DNA from: CAMCXE01 sp036520615
GTDB taxonomy: Bacteria; Pseudomonadota; Gammaproteobacteria; Pseudomonadales; Cellvibrionaceae
Assembly (NCBI GenBank): GCA_036520615.1
Contig: DATDJI010000073.1
Span: 37,001 to 101,000 of the forward strand
DNA length: 64,000 nt
Direction: 5' to 3'
The notes beneath the pieces were generated by a model, which searched no databases, was not told where the DNA came from, and saw only the letters and a program-made list of their open reading frames with translations. How positions within the stretch are numbered: the first letter of the stretch is position 1; each line of letters opens with the position of its first letter. A program made the translations under genes and the position numbers. Positions 54,757-63,061 of the stretch are shown piece after piece.

Positions 54757-54929
54757 GCGTTTTTTAAATGTGGTGAAATTAATAGAATTGTTTTAGTTTT
54801 TGGATAGGGTGTTGAGGCTTGAATTTATCTAATTTCCGTTCTTAGGCAGGCGAATGATGCACACCACATAATTCCGTATCGCTACCTCGTATAACTGCAC
54901 GCGTTCAATTTCACAAATACTCAGAAGTA

Positions 54930-54965
54930 GCCCGGATAAAGCGAAGCCTAATTCAGGTTTTCCTT
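54930..54965 (+). repeat. Decayed REP-like extragenic palindrome
   Basis: AGCCCGGATAAAGCGAAGCC followed by TAATTCAGG resembles the widespread extragenic element with CCCGGAT ... GCGAAGC ... ATCCGGG arms. The right arm is degenerate. Only one copy was noticed in the window. Confidence 0.4.
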
Positions 54966-55179
54966 GATAAAATATTCTCCAATAAATAACCGCTATTATT
55001 TATGTCCTGATGATAGGTAATAAAATACTATCCTCACCGCTAATCGGTCTCATTTACTGATATCGAATGCGATTCTGCTAACAATAGAGCAATATAAGGC
55101 CCAAAATATTTATCTAAACAGGCCTTATTTTCACGCATTTTTTTAGAGTGCAAAATTTAAATTTTATGAGGTTTGTCAA

Positions 55180-55989
55180 TTGAAATTGATTACTTGGTTT
55201 TTGTTCGCTGCCGTTTGTTTTCCTGTTATTACTTTGGCTCAAGCGCCAAGTGTATCGTCACCGGGTGCACAGTCGGCAAAGAAGGATGATTTGGCAGCCA
55301 AACTGCTTGATGAGCGGAATACTCTGAAGAAACTCGTCGAATCCGAGCGTGGCACTACTCTTATGCATACGGCGGACATTATTGCTGGGAGCGGTTTATC
55401 CGATGCAGAGTTGTATGCTGCTGTAGAGAGCAAAACCAAAATGTTGGTAGCCGAGCACAAAGCTGACCCTAAAAATGATGTTGTTGCAAATGAATTGAAT
55501 GACATGATGCGTGCCATGGGATCGATGAATGTAAACTCCAAAGACCTTGTATCGTCGCTAATCGATGGTGCCAGTTCGCGTGGAGTGCGCGAGCGTGCAC
55601 TCCGGCTGGTTCCTAAATTAAGCTGGTATGAACACCGTAATCGTGTGATGCAAAACCCCGAATTCTACGAGCCGGGCCAAGATTTAATGAGCCATCGCTA
55701 TATTAATTTATTGTTATCTGAAGACCCCACTTTTGGACGTTGGGCGCTTGAGGAGTTGACACGACGTGAAGGCGCAAAAGATTCTATTGTGTACAAAAAA
55801 ATGAATGAAATTCTTCAAGCGCAAAAAACAAACATTAAAAGTGATGATCATTTAGATTTTCTAGCTTGGATATGCAAGACACTCAGAAGATATGATGTTG
55901 CTAATTCTGCGGTAGTGCTCAACTCTATCAGTAATGATACTTCTAAAGATAAAAATATGCGGAAATTAAAAAAATACGTAAAAATATAG
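55180..55989 (+). CDS. Secreted hypothetical protein, 269 residues
   Basis: I do not recognise the family. The protein starts with a good signal peptide (about 1-21, cleavage after LAQA). The mature part is helical and charged, with a Met-rich middle (NDMMRAMGSMN). The C-terminal region is Asp/Lys-rich (about 190-269) and ends in KKYVKI. Cysteine is rare. The start is a TTG with GAGG 8 bases before it. Base composition is slightly more A/T-rich at the 3' end than its neighbours. No partner gene is near. Confidence 0.65.
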   Translation: MKLITWFLFAAVCFPVITLAQAPSVSSPGAQSAKKDDLAAKLLDERNTLKKLVESERGTTLMHTADIIAGSGLSDAELYAAVESKTKMLVAEHKADPKNDVVANELNDMMRAMGSMNVNSKDLVSSLIDGASSRGVRERALRLVPKLSWYEHRNRVMQNPEFYEPGQDLMSHRYINLLLSEDPTFGRWALEELTRREGAKDSIVYKKMNEILQAQKTNIKSDDHLDFLAWICKTLRRYDVANSAVVLNSISNDTSKDKNMRKLKKYVKI

Positions 55990-56154
55990 CGATGTATAGG
56001 CTTTTATTTATTTGATGCAACTTTAGAGACGCGAGTTTATCAATTTATGTTGACCTATTTTAATGCTTGCTAATAATCTGGCTTGTTCCTTGAGGAGGTG
56101 CAGGCAAGTTGTTTGTAGTGATAACCAAACAATATAAGCGTAAACGGCGGAAAA

Positions 56155-56595
56155 ATGATAAGAGTATACAAAAATTCTGATTTCTCCGAGGTTGAGGATA
56201 TTTATAACTTACCCAAAAAGGATGAGTTTTTTGGAAATGATTTTGATGTGGCAATAACTCCTCTAAGTCAAGATCAGCACATGTTGCATTTATTTTTTGA
56301 GTCTAGAATTTTTGTGTATGAAAGTAACGGCGTAGTTGGGTTTGTTGGGGTTAAAGGGAATCATATTTCGTGGTTGTTTGTTCATCCAGATTTTCGCGGC
56401 CAAGGTTTTGCCAAAAAACTAGTGTTATCCGCCCTGTCAGAATTAAAAGGTGAGGTTACGTTAAATGTGGCAAGCTCTAATGCCATTGCTATTTCCGTGT
56501 ATGATAGTCTCGGCTTTGAAGTCATTGCAGAGTTTTCGGGTAAATATCAATGTAATTCAGTTAATGTCCTGAGAATGAGTAAATATATAAGATAG
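56155..56595 (+). CDS. GNAT-family N-acetyltransferase
   Basis: A 146-residue acetyltransferase of the GNAT fold. The acetyl-CoA loop is seen in WLFVHPDFRGQGFAKKLV (R/Q-x-x-G-x-G/A type). NVASSNAIAISVYDSLGFEVI is the typical C-terminal motif B. The substrate is unknown; the pattern is like YhhY/RimI-type small-molecule or protein acetylases. The ATG follows a weak ribosome site. It stands alone and is rather A/T-rich. Confidence 0.88.
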   Translation: MIRVYKNSDFSEVEDIYNLPKKDEFFGNDFDVAITPLSQDQHMLHLFFESRIFVYESNGVVGFVGVKGNHISWLFVHPDFRGQGFAKKLVLSALSELKGEVTLNVASSNAIAISVYDSLGFEVIAEFSGKYQCNSVNVLRMSKYIR

Positions 56596-56766
56596 GGTGA
56601 GGGAGTTGTATAGGCAGCCCAATATAATAAACTTTCCACAAGAGCCTTCGCGTTTTAATAAAATTTTGAAACGTGTGAGCAGGGACGCATTGAAGAGTGA
56701 GTTTAGCGCTGTTGTACGAGGAACTGTGGAGGGGCAATGAATTGCCTAGCCTATGTCATATTTCAA

Positions 56767-57462
56767 CTAATTATCAAACCGTTTTAACAATTGATCTCGC
56801 GCCGCATTTACCTGGCTTGCTAAATAATCGCTGCCGCCACGGTCTGGATGCAATTTGTGAATTAGCTTGCGGTGAGCGGCTAAAATGTCGTTTTTGGTAG
56901 GTGTGCCGCTTAAGCCTAAGATATCTAATGCTTCTTGCACATCGGATATTGCAGGCGGAGAGGAGTCCTGGTTGTAGTTCTGGTGTTCGCCGTAAAAGCC
57001 GCGCCTTTGCAGCAGGGTTTTAATTAAGTAATAGGATTTTTTATCCCGCGTTTGATAATACTCAAGCAATTCCTCTAGCTGATTTTTGTCCAGTTGTTGC
57101 AACGTTTGGCCTGCATAAGGGCCCTTTTTGATGAGGCCGTTTAAATTTAATTGGTTTACATCTAGTTCTGCAGCGAGATGTTCGGTAGTAAAACGAGCAA
57201 CACCGCCGTTTTTGGCAAGCCAGAATCGTCCCACCGTAAGGCCGGTAAATAATCCCGACCGCAGCAGCGCAAACGCACCTGCAGCTACACCGCCGAGCCA
57301 ATGCACGCGGCCGGTCATAACACCCAATATAGCTAAAGCAGCAGCTGCCCATATGGCAAGACGCCAGAACATTTTTTTCTGCTCGGCGGCGGGCATGGGT
57401 TTTATTTTAAAATGGTAATAAACCGCCGCAATCACACCCACAATTAACATCAGTTGCAGCAT
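56767..57462 (-). CDS. Membrane-bound J-domain protein
   Basis: A 231-residue protein with two or three N-terminal membrane segments (about 2-16, 33-50 and possibly 52-72), then a cytoplasmic part ending in a J domain (about 175-231). The HPD tripeptide is present in LIHKLHPDRGGSD, so it can stimulate a DnaK-type chaperone at the membrane. A C-terminal J domain resembles TIM14/DjlC-type proteins. The gene starts 1 base after the ppx stop on the same strand, so the two are cotranscribed. Confidence 0.9.
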   Translation of the reverse strand: MLQLMLIVGVIAAVYYHFKIKPMPAAEQKKMFWRLAIWAAAALAILGVMTGRVHWLGGVAAGAFALLRSGLFTGLTVGRFWLAKNGGVARFTTEHLAAELDVNQLNLNGLIKKGPYAGQTLQQLDKNQLEELLEYYQTRDKKSYYLIKTLLQRRGFYGEHQNYNQDSSPPAISDVQEALDILGLSGTPTKNDILAAHRKLIHKLHPDRGGSDYLASQVNAARDQLLKRFDN

Positions 57463-57463
57463 A

Positions 57464-58942
57464 TTATTGAAACCCTAAATGCAGCCCCGCTTCAGCGAGA
57501 TAGTTAGCTTCAATTTCGAGGCCTGCAGTTGTTAGTGGATGATCTTTTAACCATTGGGGCGGAAATTTTAAATAAAAGCGCTGCGCGCCGCGTTGGGTGA
57601 TTATGGGTTCAAAAGGCAGGTCTTCACGGCGGCGGTGCAATAACACAGCCAGGCGCAAACACACCAATAGCGGCAGTAAGGCTGAAAGTGTTTCTGGTTC
57701 AATATAATCAAATCCTTCGCTAAGCACTTTTTTACGTTGCCCGCGCACCATTTCCGCCAATAAATTTTGCTCATAGCGGCCAAAACCGGCTAAATCACTA
57801 TTTAGTAAAATATAGTGCCCATGTTTGTGGTGCCCGGAATGGGAGATGGCAAGGCCCACTTCATGTAACAGCGCTGCCCAATTTAATAATTTGGTGCGCG
57901 ATACAGCGGGAATTGTCGGGGTTTTAAGTTGCTGCCAGAGTCCTAAAGCACAGCGGGCAACGCGTTTGGCTTGCGCGGCATCTACATAATATTGATTTTG
58001 TAAGCGCTCAACACTTTGCGGGCGGGCGTCTTCATTATCAAACCGGCCAATTAAATCGTAAATTAAGCCTTCTTTTAAAGTCGCATCGGCTACATGAATT
58101 TTGTCGATAGCTAATTCATCGAATAAGGCCAATAACACCGCAATCCCACCGGGAAGCACAAATTCCCGTGCGGCGGCTAATTTTGAATGGTGAATATGAC
58201 CGTCTTTAATTAATTTTTCGGCTAAAGCCTGCAGGGCATCTTTATAGATAATTGCGTTACCCTGTGTTTCCGCTAATACGTCGGCGATGGCCTTCATAGT
58301 GCCTGAGGTACCGTAAACTATATCCCAGCCAGCTTTTAAATAAGTCGGACGCACCTGTTCAATTTGTGCTTGCGCGGCGAGATAAGCGCGTTGGAAGGAT
58401 TTTCGGGTAACTTTTTCCTTACCAATAATTTGGCTGGCCGTTATACAGCCTATATTTAAGCTTTCTAGAATATGTGGCGTGGCGTCCCGGCCAATAATTA
58501 ATTCGGTGCTGCCGCCGCCAATATCAATTACTAGGCGATTGTAATTGTCGTTGGCAACGCCATGTGCCAAACCGTTATACACCAAGCGCGCTTCTTCAAA
58601 ACCGGAAATAATTTCTATTGTATGGCCGAGGGTTTCTTCTGCCGATTTTATAAAACCTTTGGCACGTTCCGCTGCGCGCAAAGTTTTAGTGCCAACGACA
58701 CGAATTTGGGCTGGTGGAATGCTCGCCAGCCGCTCGCCGAAGCGCTGTAAACAGGTCAGCGCACGCTTCTGTGCTGCTGGTGTTAAGCCTCCGGTAGAGG
58801 TAAGCCCCAACGCGAGCTGCACCATGTCTTTTTCACGGTCCACTACCTCTAAAACGCCTTGATGTAACCGCATGATCAATAGGTGAAAGCTATTTGAACC
58901 TAGGTCAACAGCAGCAAAATAGGGGTTGGTAACGTTGGGCAT
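57464..58942 (-). CDS. ppx: Exopolyphosphatase Ppx/GppA
   Basis: Ppx releases phosphate from the ends of inorganic polyphosphate; GppA relatives hydrolyse pppGpp. The 492 residues carry the ASKHA nucleotide-binding motifs FAAVDLGSNSFHLLI, RVVGTKTLRAAERA, VIDIGGGSTELIIG and YGTSGTMKAIADVL, then an HD-like helical domain (LLHEVGLAISHSGHHKHGHYIL). Length near 500 fits Ppx. I use the ATG at 58942 (MPNVTNPYFAAVD); the open frame goes up to a TTG at 58987 without support. Confidence 0.95.
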   Translation of the reverse strand: MPNVTNPYFAAVDLGSNSFHLLIMRLHQGVLEVVDREKDMVQLALGLTSTGGLTPAAQKRALTCLQRFGERLASIPPAQIRVVGTKTLRAAERAKGFIKSAEETLGHTIEIISGFEEARLVYNGLAHGVANDNYNRLVIDIGGGSTELIIGRDATPHILESLNIGCITASQIIGKEKVTRKSFQRAYLAAQAQIEQVRPTYLKAGWDIVYGTSGTMKAIADVLAETQGNAIIYKDALQALAEKLIKDGHIHHSKLAAAREFVLPGGIAVLLALFDELAIDKIHVADATLKEGLIYDLIGRFDNEDARPQSVERLQNQYYVDAAQAKRVARCALGLWQQLKTPTIPAVSRTKLLNWAALLHEVGLAISHSGHHKHGHYILLNSDLAGFGRYEQNLLAEMVRGQRKKVLSEGFDYIEPETLSALLPLLVCLRLAVLLHRRREDLPFEPIITQRGAQRFYLKFPPQWLKDHPLTTAGLEIEANYLAEAGLHLGFQ

Positions 58943-59083
58943 GGGGAGCCTGGTGCGAAGGGATGAGCTGGGATTATGCCAAGGCAACCGGCTATTGCCT
59001 ACCGATTTACAAGGCTTTCATAAACACCTTGCCCTGAGAAGCGGTTCAGAGTGTAATCAGTTTTTTCTAACAGCGGTGTAGGT

Positions 59084-59698
59084 GTGCGCAATTTATTCGG
59101 ATTACAGTTGTTAACAGCGCAGGATACGCGCATTCGGCAGTTAAAGCGCATGCATAAATGCGCTGTACACGGCCAAAAGGTGTGGCGCAGTGCCAGTGTG
59201 TTGCTGGATTACTTACAAGAATTCCCTCTTGATAAAAATCTGCGCGTATTAGAACTAGGCGCAGGCTGGGGGTTAGCGGGAATTTACTGCGCAAAAAATT
59301 TTAATGCTTCAGTCACGGCGTTAGATGTAGATCCAGAAGTGTTCCCTTATTTGCAGTTACACGCTGAACTTAACGGTGTAGAAATTACTCCTTGGTTGCA
59401 CGATTACGCTGCCATTACAAAGGAGCAGTTGACTGTTTTTGATGTTGTTATCGGTAGCGATATTTGTTTTTGGGACGCACAGACGGCTTTGCTATTGCCG
59501 CTTATTGAACAGATACAAAAGTTAAAACGCCGCGCGATTATTGCAGACCCTGGCCGGCCGCCATTTATTCAGGTGGTGGAGGCCTTGCTGCAGCAAAAAG
59601 CGGCAAAATCTGTGGCGGTTGAAAATTGGTCTGTACCGCATCCTTATAATGTGCAGGGTTTAATTTTGGATACAGGTGCCCCTTATGTGGAGCTTTGA
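59084..59698 (+). CDS. SAM-dependent methyltransferase, METTL/nicotinamide-methyltransferase-like
   Basis: A 204-residue class I methyltransferase of the Methyltransf_16 / protein-lysine-methyltransferase-like group. HGQKVWRSASVLLDYL, then the SAM motif LRVLELGAGWGLAGIYCA, ALDVDPEV, and DVVIGSDICFWDA are visible. The target is unknown. It starts with GTG. Its end overlaps msrA by 14 bases. Confidence 0.88.
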   Translation: MRNLFGLQLLTAQDTRIRQLKRMHKCAVHGQKVWRSASVLLDYLQEFPLDKNLRVLELGAGWGLAGIYCAKNFNASVTALDVDPEVFPYLQLHAELNGVEITPWLHDYAAITKEQLTVFDVVIGSDICFWDAQTALLLPLIEQIQKLKRRAIIADPGRPPFIQVVEALLQQKAAKSVAVENWSVPHPYNVQGLILDTGAPYVEL

Positions 59699-60329
59699 AC
59701 GCAAGAAACAACAAATGGTAAGCCCAGAAGCCGCGCTAAAAGGGCGGGCTGATGCCATGCCCGTCCAGGGTGTACACGCCGTATTAGGCCGTTCGATGAC
59801 CGCACCTTATCCGCCAGGTTCTGAGCGTATTCTCTTTGGTATGGGGTGTTTTTGGGGTGCGGAGCGCGTGTTTTGGTCTCACCCGCAAATATACGTAACA
59901 GCCGTAGGCTACAGCGGTGGCTACACGCCCAACCCTATTTATGAGGAAGTATGCTCGGGACTTACCGGCCACAACGAAGTGGTGTTAGTGGTATATCAGC
60001 CAGAGGAGATCAGCTTTGTTAAATTGTTGGAATTATTTTGGCAGAGCCACAACCCCACGACGCCTATGCAGCAGGCCAACGACGTAGGCACTCAATACCG
60101 TTCGGGAATTTATTGCTTTAACGACGCACAACTGCAAGCAGCTTTAGATTCTAAAAAACGTTATCAAGAGTTGTTGGGGGAGCAGATGCCTATTACTACG
60201 GAGATAACAACAGCGCAGGCATTTTATTTCGCCGAGCCCTACCATCAGCAGTATTTGGCTAAAAATCCCGGTGCTTATTGTAATTTGCAGACAGTGGCAA
60301 AAACAGGATTGCCGACATTTACCACTTGA
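59685..60329 (+). CDS. msrA: Peptide methionine sulfoxide reductase MsrA
   Basis: MsrA reduces methionine-S-sulfoxide in proteins. The 214 residues have the long enteric-type N-terminal extension (VSPEAALKGR...MPV...HAVLGRSMTA) and catalytic Cys55 in GMGCFWGAERVFW. Also present are the family blocks GYSGGYTPNPIYEEVCSGLTGHNE, NDVGTQYRSGIY and EPYHQQYLAKNPGAYC. I choose ATG 59685 (MWSFERKK) by alignment with the enteric protein; GTG 59676 is the alternative. It overlaps the methyltransferase gene. Confidence 0.96.
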   Translation: MWSFERKKQQMVSPEAALKGRADAMPVQGVHAVLGRSMTAPYPPGSERILFGMGCFWGAERVFWSHPQIYVTAVGYSGGYTPNPIYEEVCSGLTGHNEVVLVVYQPEEISFVKLLELFWQSHNPTTPMQQANDVGTQYRSGIYCFNDAQLQAALDSKKRYQELLGEQMPITTEITTAQAFYFAEPYHQQYLAKNPGAYCNLQTVAKTGLPTFTT

Positions 60330-60396
60330 TAAAATGTAAATTATTTATAGGTTTCATTTTGATAGCGTTTATACCATGAGCGCTCGCAGCTAAAAC

Positions 60397-61701
60397 CTAT
60401 TTCAACAAACTATCAACCTTGGCTACCAATTTATTGCCGTCTATAGGTTTGTTAATAAATCCATCAATGCGGTAATTTTGGTTGTGGGAAAGGCTGACAA
60501 AATCGCTGGCATATTCGGTAACCCACAAAATAGGTATTTGCGCGGTTTCAGCCTGGGTGCGCAATTTTTGCACGAGCCTTAATGCATTATTACCGCCCAG
60601 CTGCGCATCTAAAACAATGATATCTGGTTGGGTCTCTTGGATTTGTGCAAGCGCTCCGTCAACATTATTAGCAGAGAGTAAACTGAACTGACCGTGCAGA
60701 GCGCGATCAACTGCGTCTACTATGCTGCCGTGAGCATCTACTACCAGAAGTGTATTTTGCGGATTAAAGGTTTTAATGACTGAACGATTGCGGCCGTTTT
60801 GTTTCGCGCTATAAAGCAATTTGTCCGCAGAGCTAATTTGCCCTAATAACGTAGTTCCTGCAGTGATATGGATGACCGAGCCGCCGATACTCACAGTTAC
60901 ATGGTCAGCTGTTTGGGAATCTTGGTGGGGGATTCGCAGCGCGGTGACCGCTTCGCGTATAGATTCCGCCACGTGCCAGGCACCAGCTTCGCCAGTATTA
61001 TGAAGTAATGCGATAAATTCCTCGCCGCCGTAGCGCGCAAGTACATCGCCAGGACGGTTCACACAGCGACCAATTGCATTAGCGACCTGGGAAATACAAT
61101 CATCACCGGCAACGTGCCCGTAACAATCGTTATAAGCTTTAAAGTGATCTATATCTAATAGCAGTATGGCAAGAGGTTCGTGGCTGCGTACTGATTGCTT
61201 CCAGCGCTCCTCGGCGCGGTCTTGAAATACTCTGCGGTTAAATAATTTAGTCAGGCTATCGCGTTCGGAGAGATCTCTTAATTCCTCGTTGACGTGACGC
61301 AATTGGTCACGAATGGCAATTATTCGTTCCATTGCGCGAATTTTAGCCTGCAAAATAACGCGTCTCACAGGCTTAATTAAATAATCATCACCACCGGCAT
61401 CTATGCCTTGGGCGAGATCCTCGTCGTTGTCCTTGCCAGTGACAAAAATGATGGGAATCCAATGGTTAAACAACATTTCTCGGATTAACCGAGTAGTTTC
61501 AAAACCGTCAAGTCCTGGCATTTCAACGTCCATCAAAATCATATCCACGGCGGTAGACTCCACTATCTGTAGAGCCTCTTCACCGCTTTGCGCGATGATT
61601 ACTTCATGGCCCGCGTGGCGGATATCACCAGTCAGTACATGGCGCAGCGTCGGGCTGTCTTCAACCAGCAGGATTTTGAGGGGTCTTAAAGGCGTCGTCA
61701 T
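60397..61701 (-). CDS. Response regulator with REC-GGDEF-REC layout (diguanylate cyclase)
   Basis: A 434-residue protein. REC1 (about 9-125) has Asp58 in LMDVEMPG and Lys110. The GGDEF domain (about 140-310) has GGEEF at 225-229, so it can make cyclic di-GMP; RPGD at 216-219 is the product-inhibition I-site with correct spacing. REC2 (about 315-434) keeps a central Asp in VLDAQLGG and a Lys (NKPID) but only one acidic residue at its start, so it may be partly degenerate. The cognate histidine kinase is not in the window. Confidence 0.94.
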   Translation of the reverse strand: MTTPLRPLKILLVEDSPTLRHVLTGDIRHAGHEVIIAQSGEEALQIVESTAVDMILMDVEMPGLDGFETTRLIREMLFNHWIPIIFVTGKDNDEDLAQGIDAGGDDYLIKPVRRVILQAKIRAMERIIAIRDQLRHVNEELRDLSERDSLTKLFNRRVFQDRAEERWKQSVRSHEPLAILLLDIDHFKAYNDCYGHVAGDDCISQVANAIGRCVNRPGDVLARYGGEEFIALLHNTGEAGAWHVAESIREAVTALRIPHQDSQTADHVTVSIGGSVIHITAGTTLLGQISSADKLLYSAKQNGRNRSVIKTFNPQNTLLVVDAHGSIVDAVDRALHGQFSLLSANNVDGALAQIQETQPDIIVLDAQLGGNNALRLVQKLRTQAETAQIPILWVTEYASDFVSLSHNQNYRIDGFINKPIDGNKLVAKVDSLLK

Positions 61702-61900
61702 TGCACTTCACTTAATTAGGATTATATGCAAAGTAGGGCTGGCAGCTTACCACGTACAGAGCGCTTTCCCTGTGACGTTGGCCCAGTAATCGTGCCGTGT
61801 TTGCCGGGATGCGACGAGTGGTCGCACATGAAACGGGTGGCAATTAATGTGTCTTTTCGGTATGGTGTGACGCCGTTTACCTAGCTAATTTTGTGCCGTT

Positions 61901-63061
61901 ATGTCTGAATTTGATGATATTCGTCCGTATAACGATGATGAAGTAAAACCCACGTTACAACGCCTGTTAAATGACACCGAATTTTTAGATACGATCGCCA
62001 GCCTTAAATTGCCAGGCTGGCTTAAATCTTTACGGCCGTTATTTCGTCCATTAGTTAAAAAACGTTTGTGCCGAGAAGTCAGTGATATTAGCAGCGTATT
62101 TGCGTTTCAGCAGCGTATTGAATATTACATGGGCCAAATGTTGGAAAAGACCATTACCCATTTAACAATCTCTGGTCTGGATCAGCTGAATAAAAATAGT
62201 GCTTATTGTTTTATTAGTAACCATCGCGATATTTCCATGGATCCGGCATTTGTTAACTGGGCTTTATTCCATGGTGGTTATCAAACCCTGCGAATTGCCA
62301 TCGGCGATAATTTATTAACTAAACCTTTTGCTTCGGATTTAATGCGGCTTAACAAGAGTTTTATTGTTAATCGTTCTGCAACAGCGCCGCGCGAAAAATT
62401 TAAAGTCGCTAAAAAACTTTCTCACTATATCCAATTTTCCATGCATGAAGAGCGCTCGAATATTTGGATTGCACAAAGGGAAGGGCGAGCGAAAGACGGC
62501 ATCGATAAAACTAACCCAGCTATTATTAGTATGCTTGCGCTGCATAAAGAAAAAGCTCAAGCGTTTAGTGATTATATTGCCGATACACATATAGTTCCGG
62601 TTTCTATCTCGTACGAATACGATCCATGTGATTTATCCAAAGCTCGTGAGCTGACGCTAAAAGCTGAAGAAGGCAAATATTTAAAAGGAGAGCAGGAAGA
62701 CGTGCAGAGTATTGCTTTGGGTATTACAGGCTTTAAAGGAGCTGTACATCTGGCCTTTGGCGAGCCCATAGGTGCAGGTTTTGAAACGGTAGAACAGGTA
62801 ACCGAGGCACTGGATAATGCCATTATCAATAACTACGTTTTACACCCCTCCAATTGTATCGCCTATGAACATTTAACCGGGCAAACTCCACAAGTGCTAG
62901 TGGGTGCTGAACAACGTAATTTTAGTGCCGATGGGTTTAATCGTGAGCGCGAGTTATTTGCTGAGCGTTTAAAAGGTTGTGAACCGCGTTGGCAACATAA
63001 GCTTATCGAGGCCTACGCAAATCCCGTAGTGGCAAAATTGAAGCCTGCTCATGCTGGATGA
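61901..63061 (+). CDS. PlsC-like acyltransferase
   Basis: A 386-residue acyltransferase of the glycerolipid PlsC type. The catalytic block reads ISNHRDISMDPAFVNWALFHGG, with His and Asp around an HRD; the usual spacing is HX4D, here the Asp partners are at +2 and +6. WIAQREGRAKDG is the substrate glycine/arginine block. A downstream region contains IVPVSISYEYDPCD. It probably acylates lysophosphatidic acid or a related lipid. The stop overlaps dinG by 11 bases. Confidence 0.85.
   Translation: MSEFDDIRPYNDDEVKPTLQRLLNDTEFLDTIASLKLPGWLKSLRPLFRPLVKKRLCREVSDISSVFAFQQRIEYYMGQMLEKTITHLTISGLDQLNKNSAYCFISNHRDISMDPAFVNWALFHGGYQTLRIAIGDNLLTKPFASDLMRLNKSFIVNRSATAPREKFKVAKKLSHYIQFSMHEERSNIWIAQREGRAKDGIDKTNPAIISMLALHKEKAQAFSDYIADTHIVPVSISYEYDPCDLSKARELTLKAEEGKYLKGEQEDVQSIALGITGFKGAVHLAFGEPIGAGFETVEQVTEALDNAIINNYVLHPSNCIAYEHLTGQTPQVLVGAEQRNFSADGFNRERELFAERLKGCEPRWQHKLIEAYANPVVAKLKPAHAG

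Larger units (their letters stand above)
54699..55179 (+). other. Intergenic region after the cellulase
   Basis: About 480 bases. It starts with the cellulase terminator and contains a decayed REP-like element at about 54930-54965. The rest is A/T-rich and shows no gene. Confidence 0.4.
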
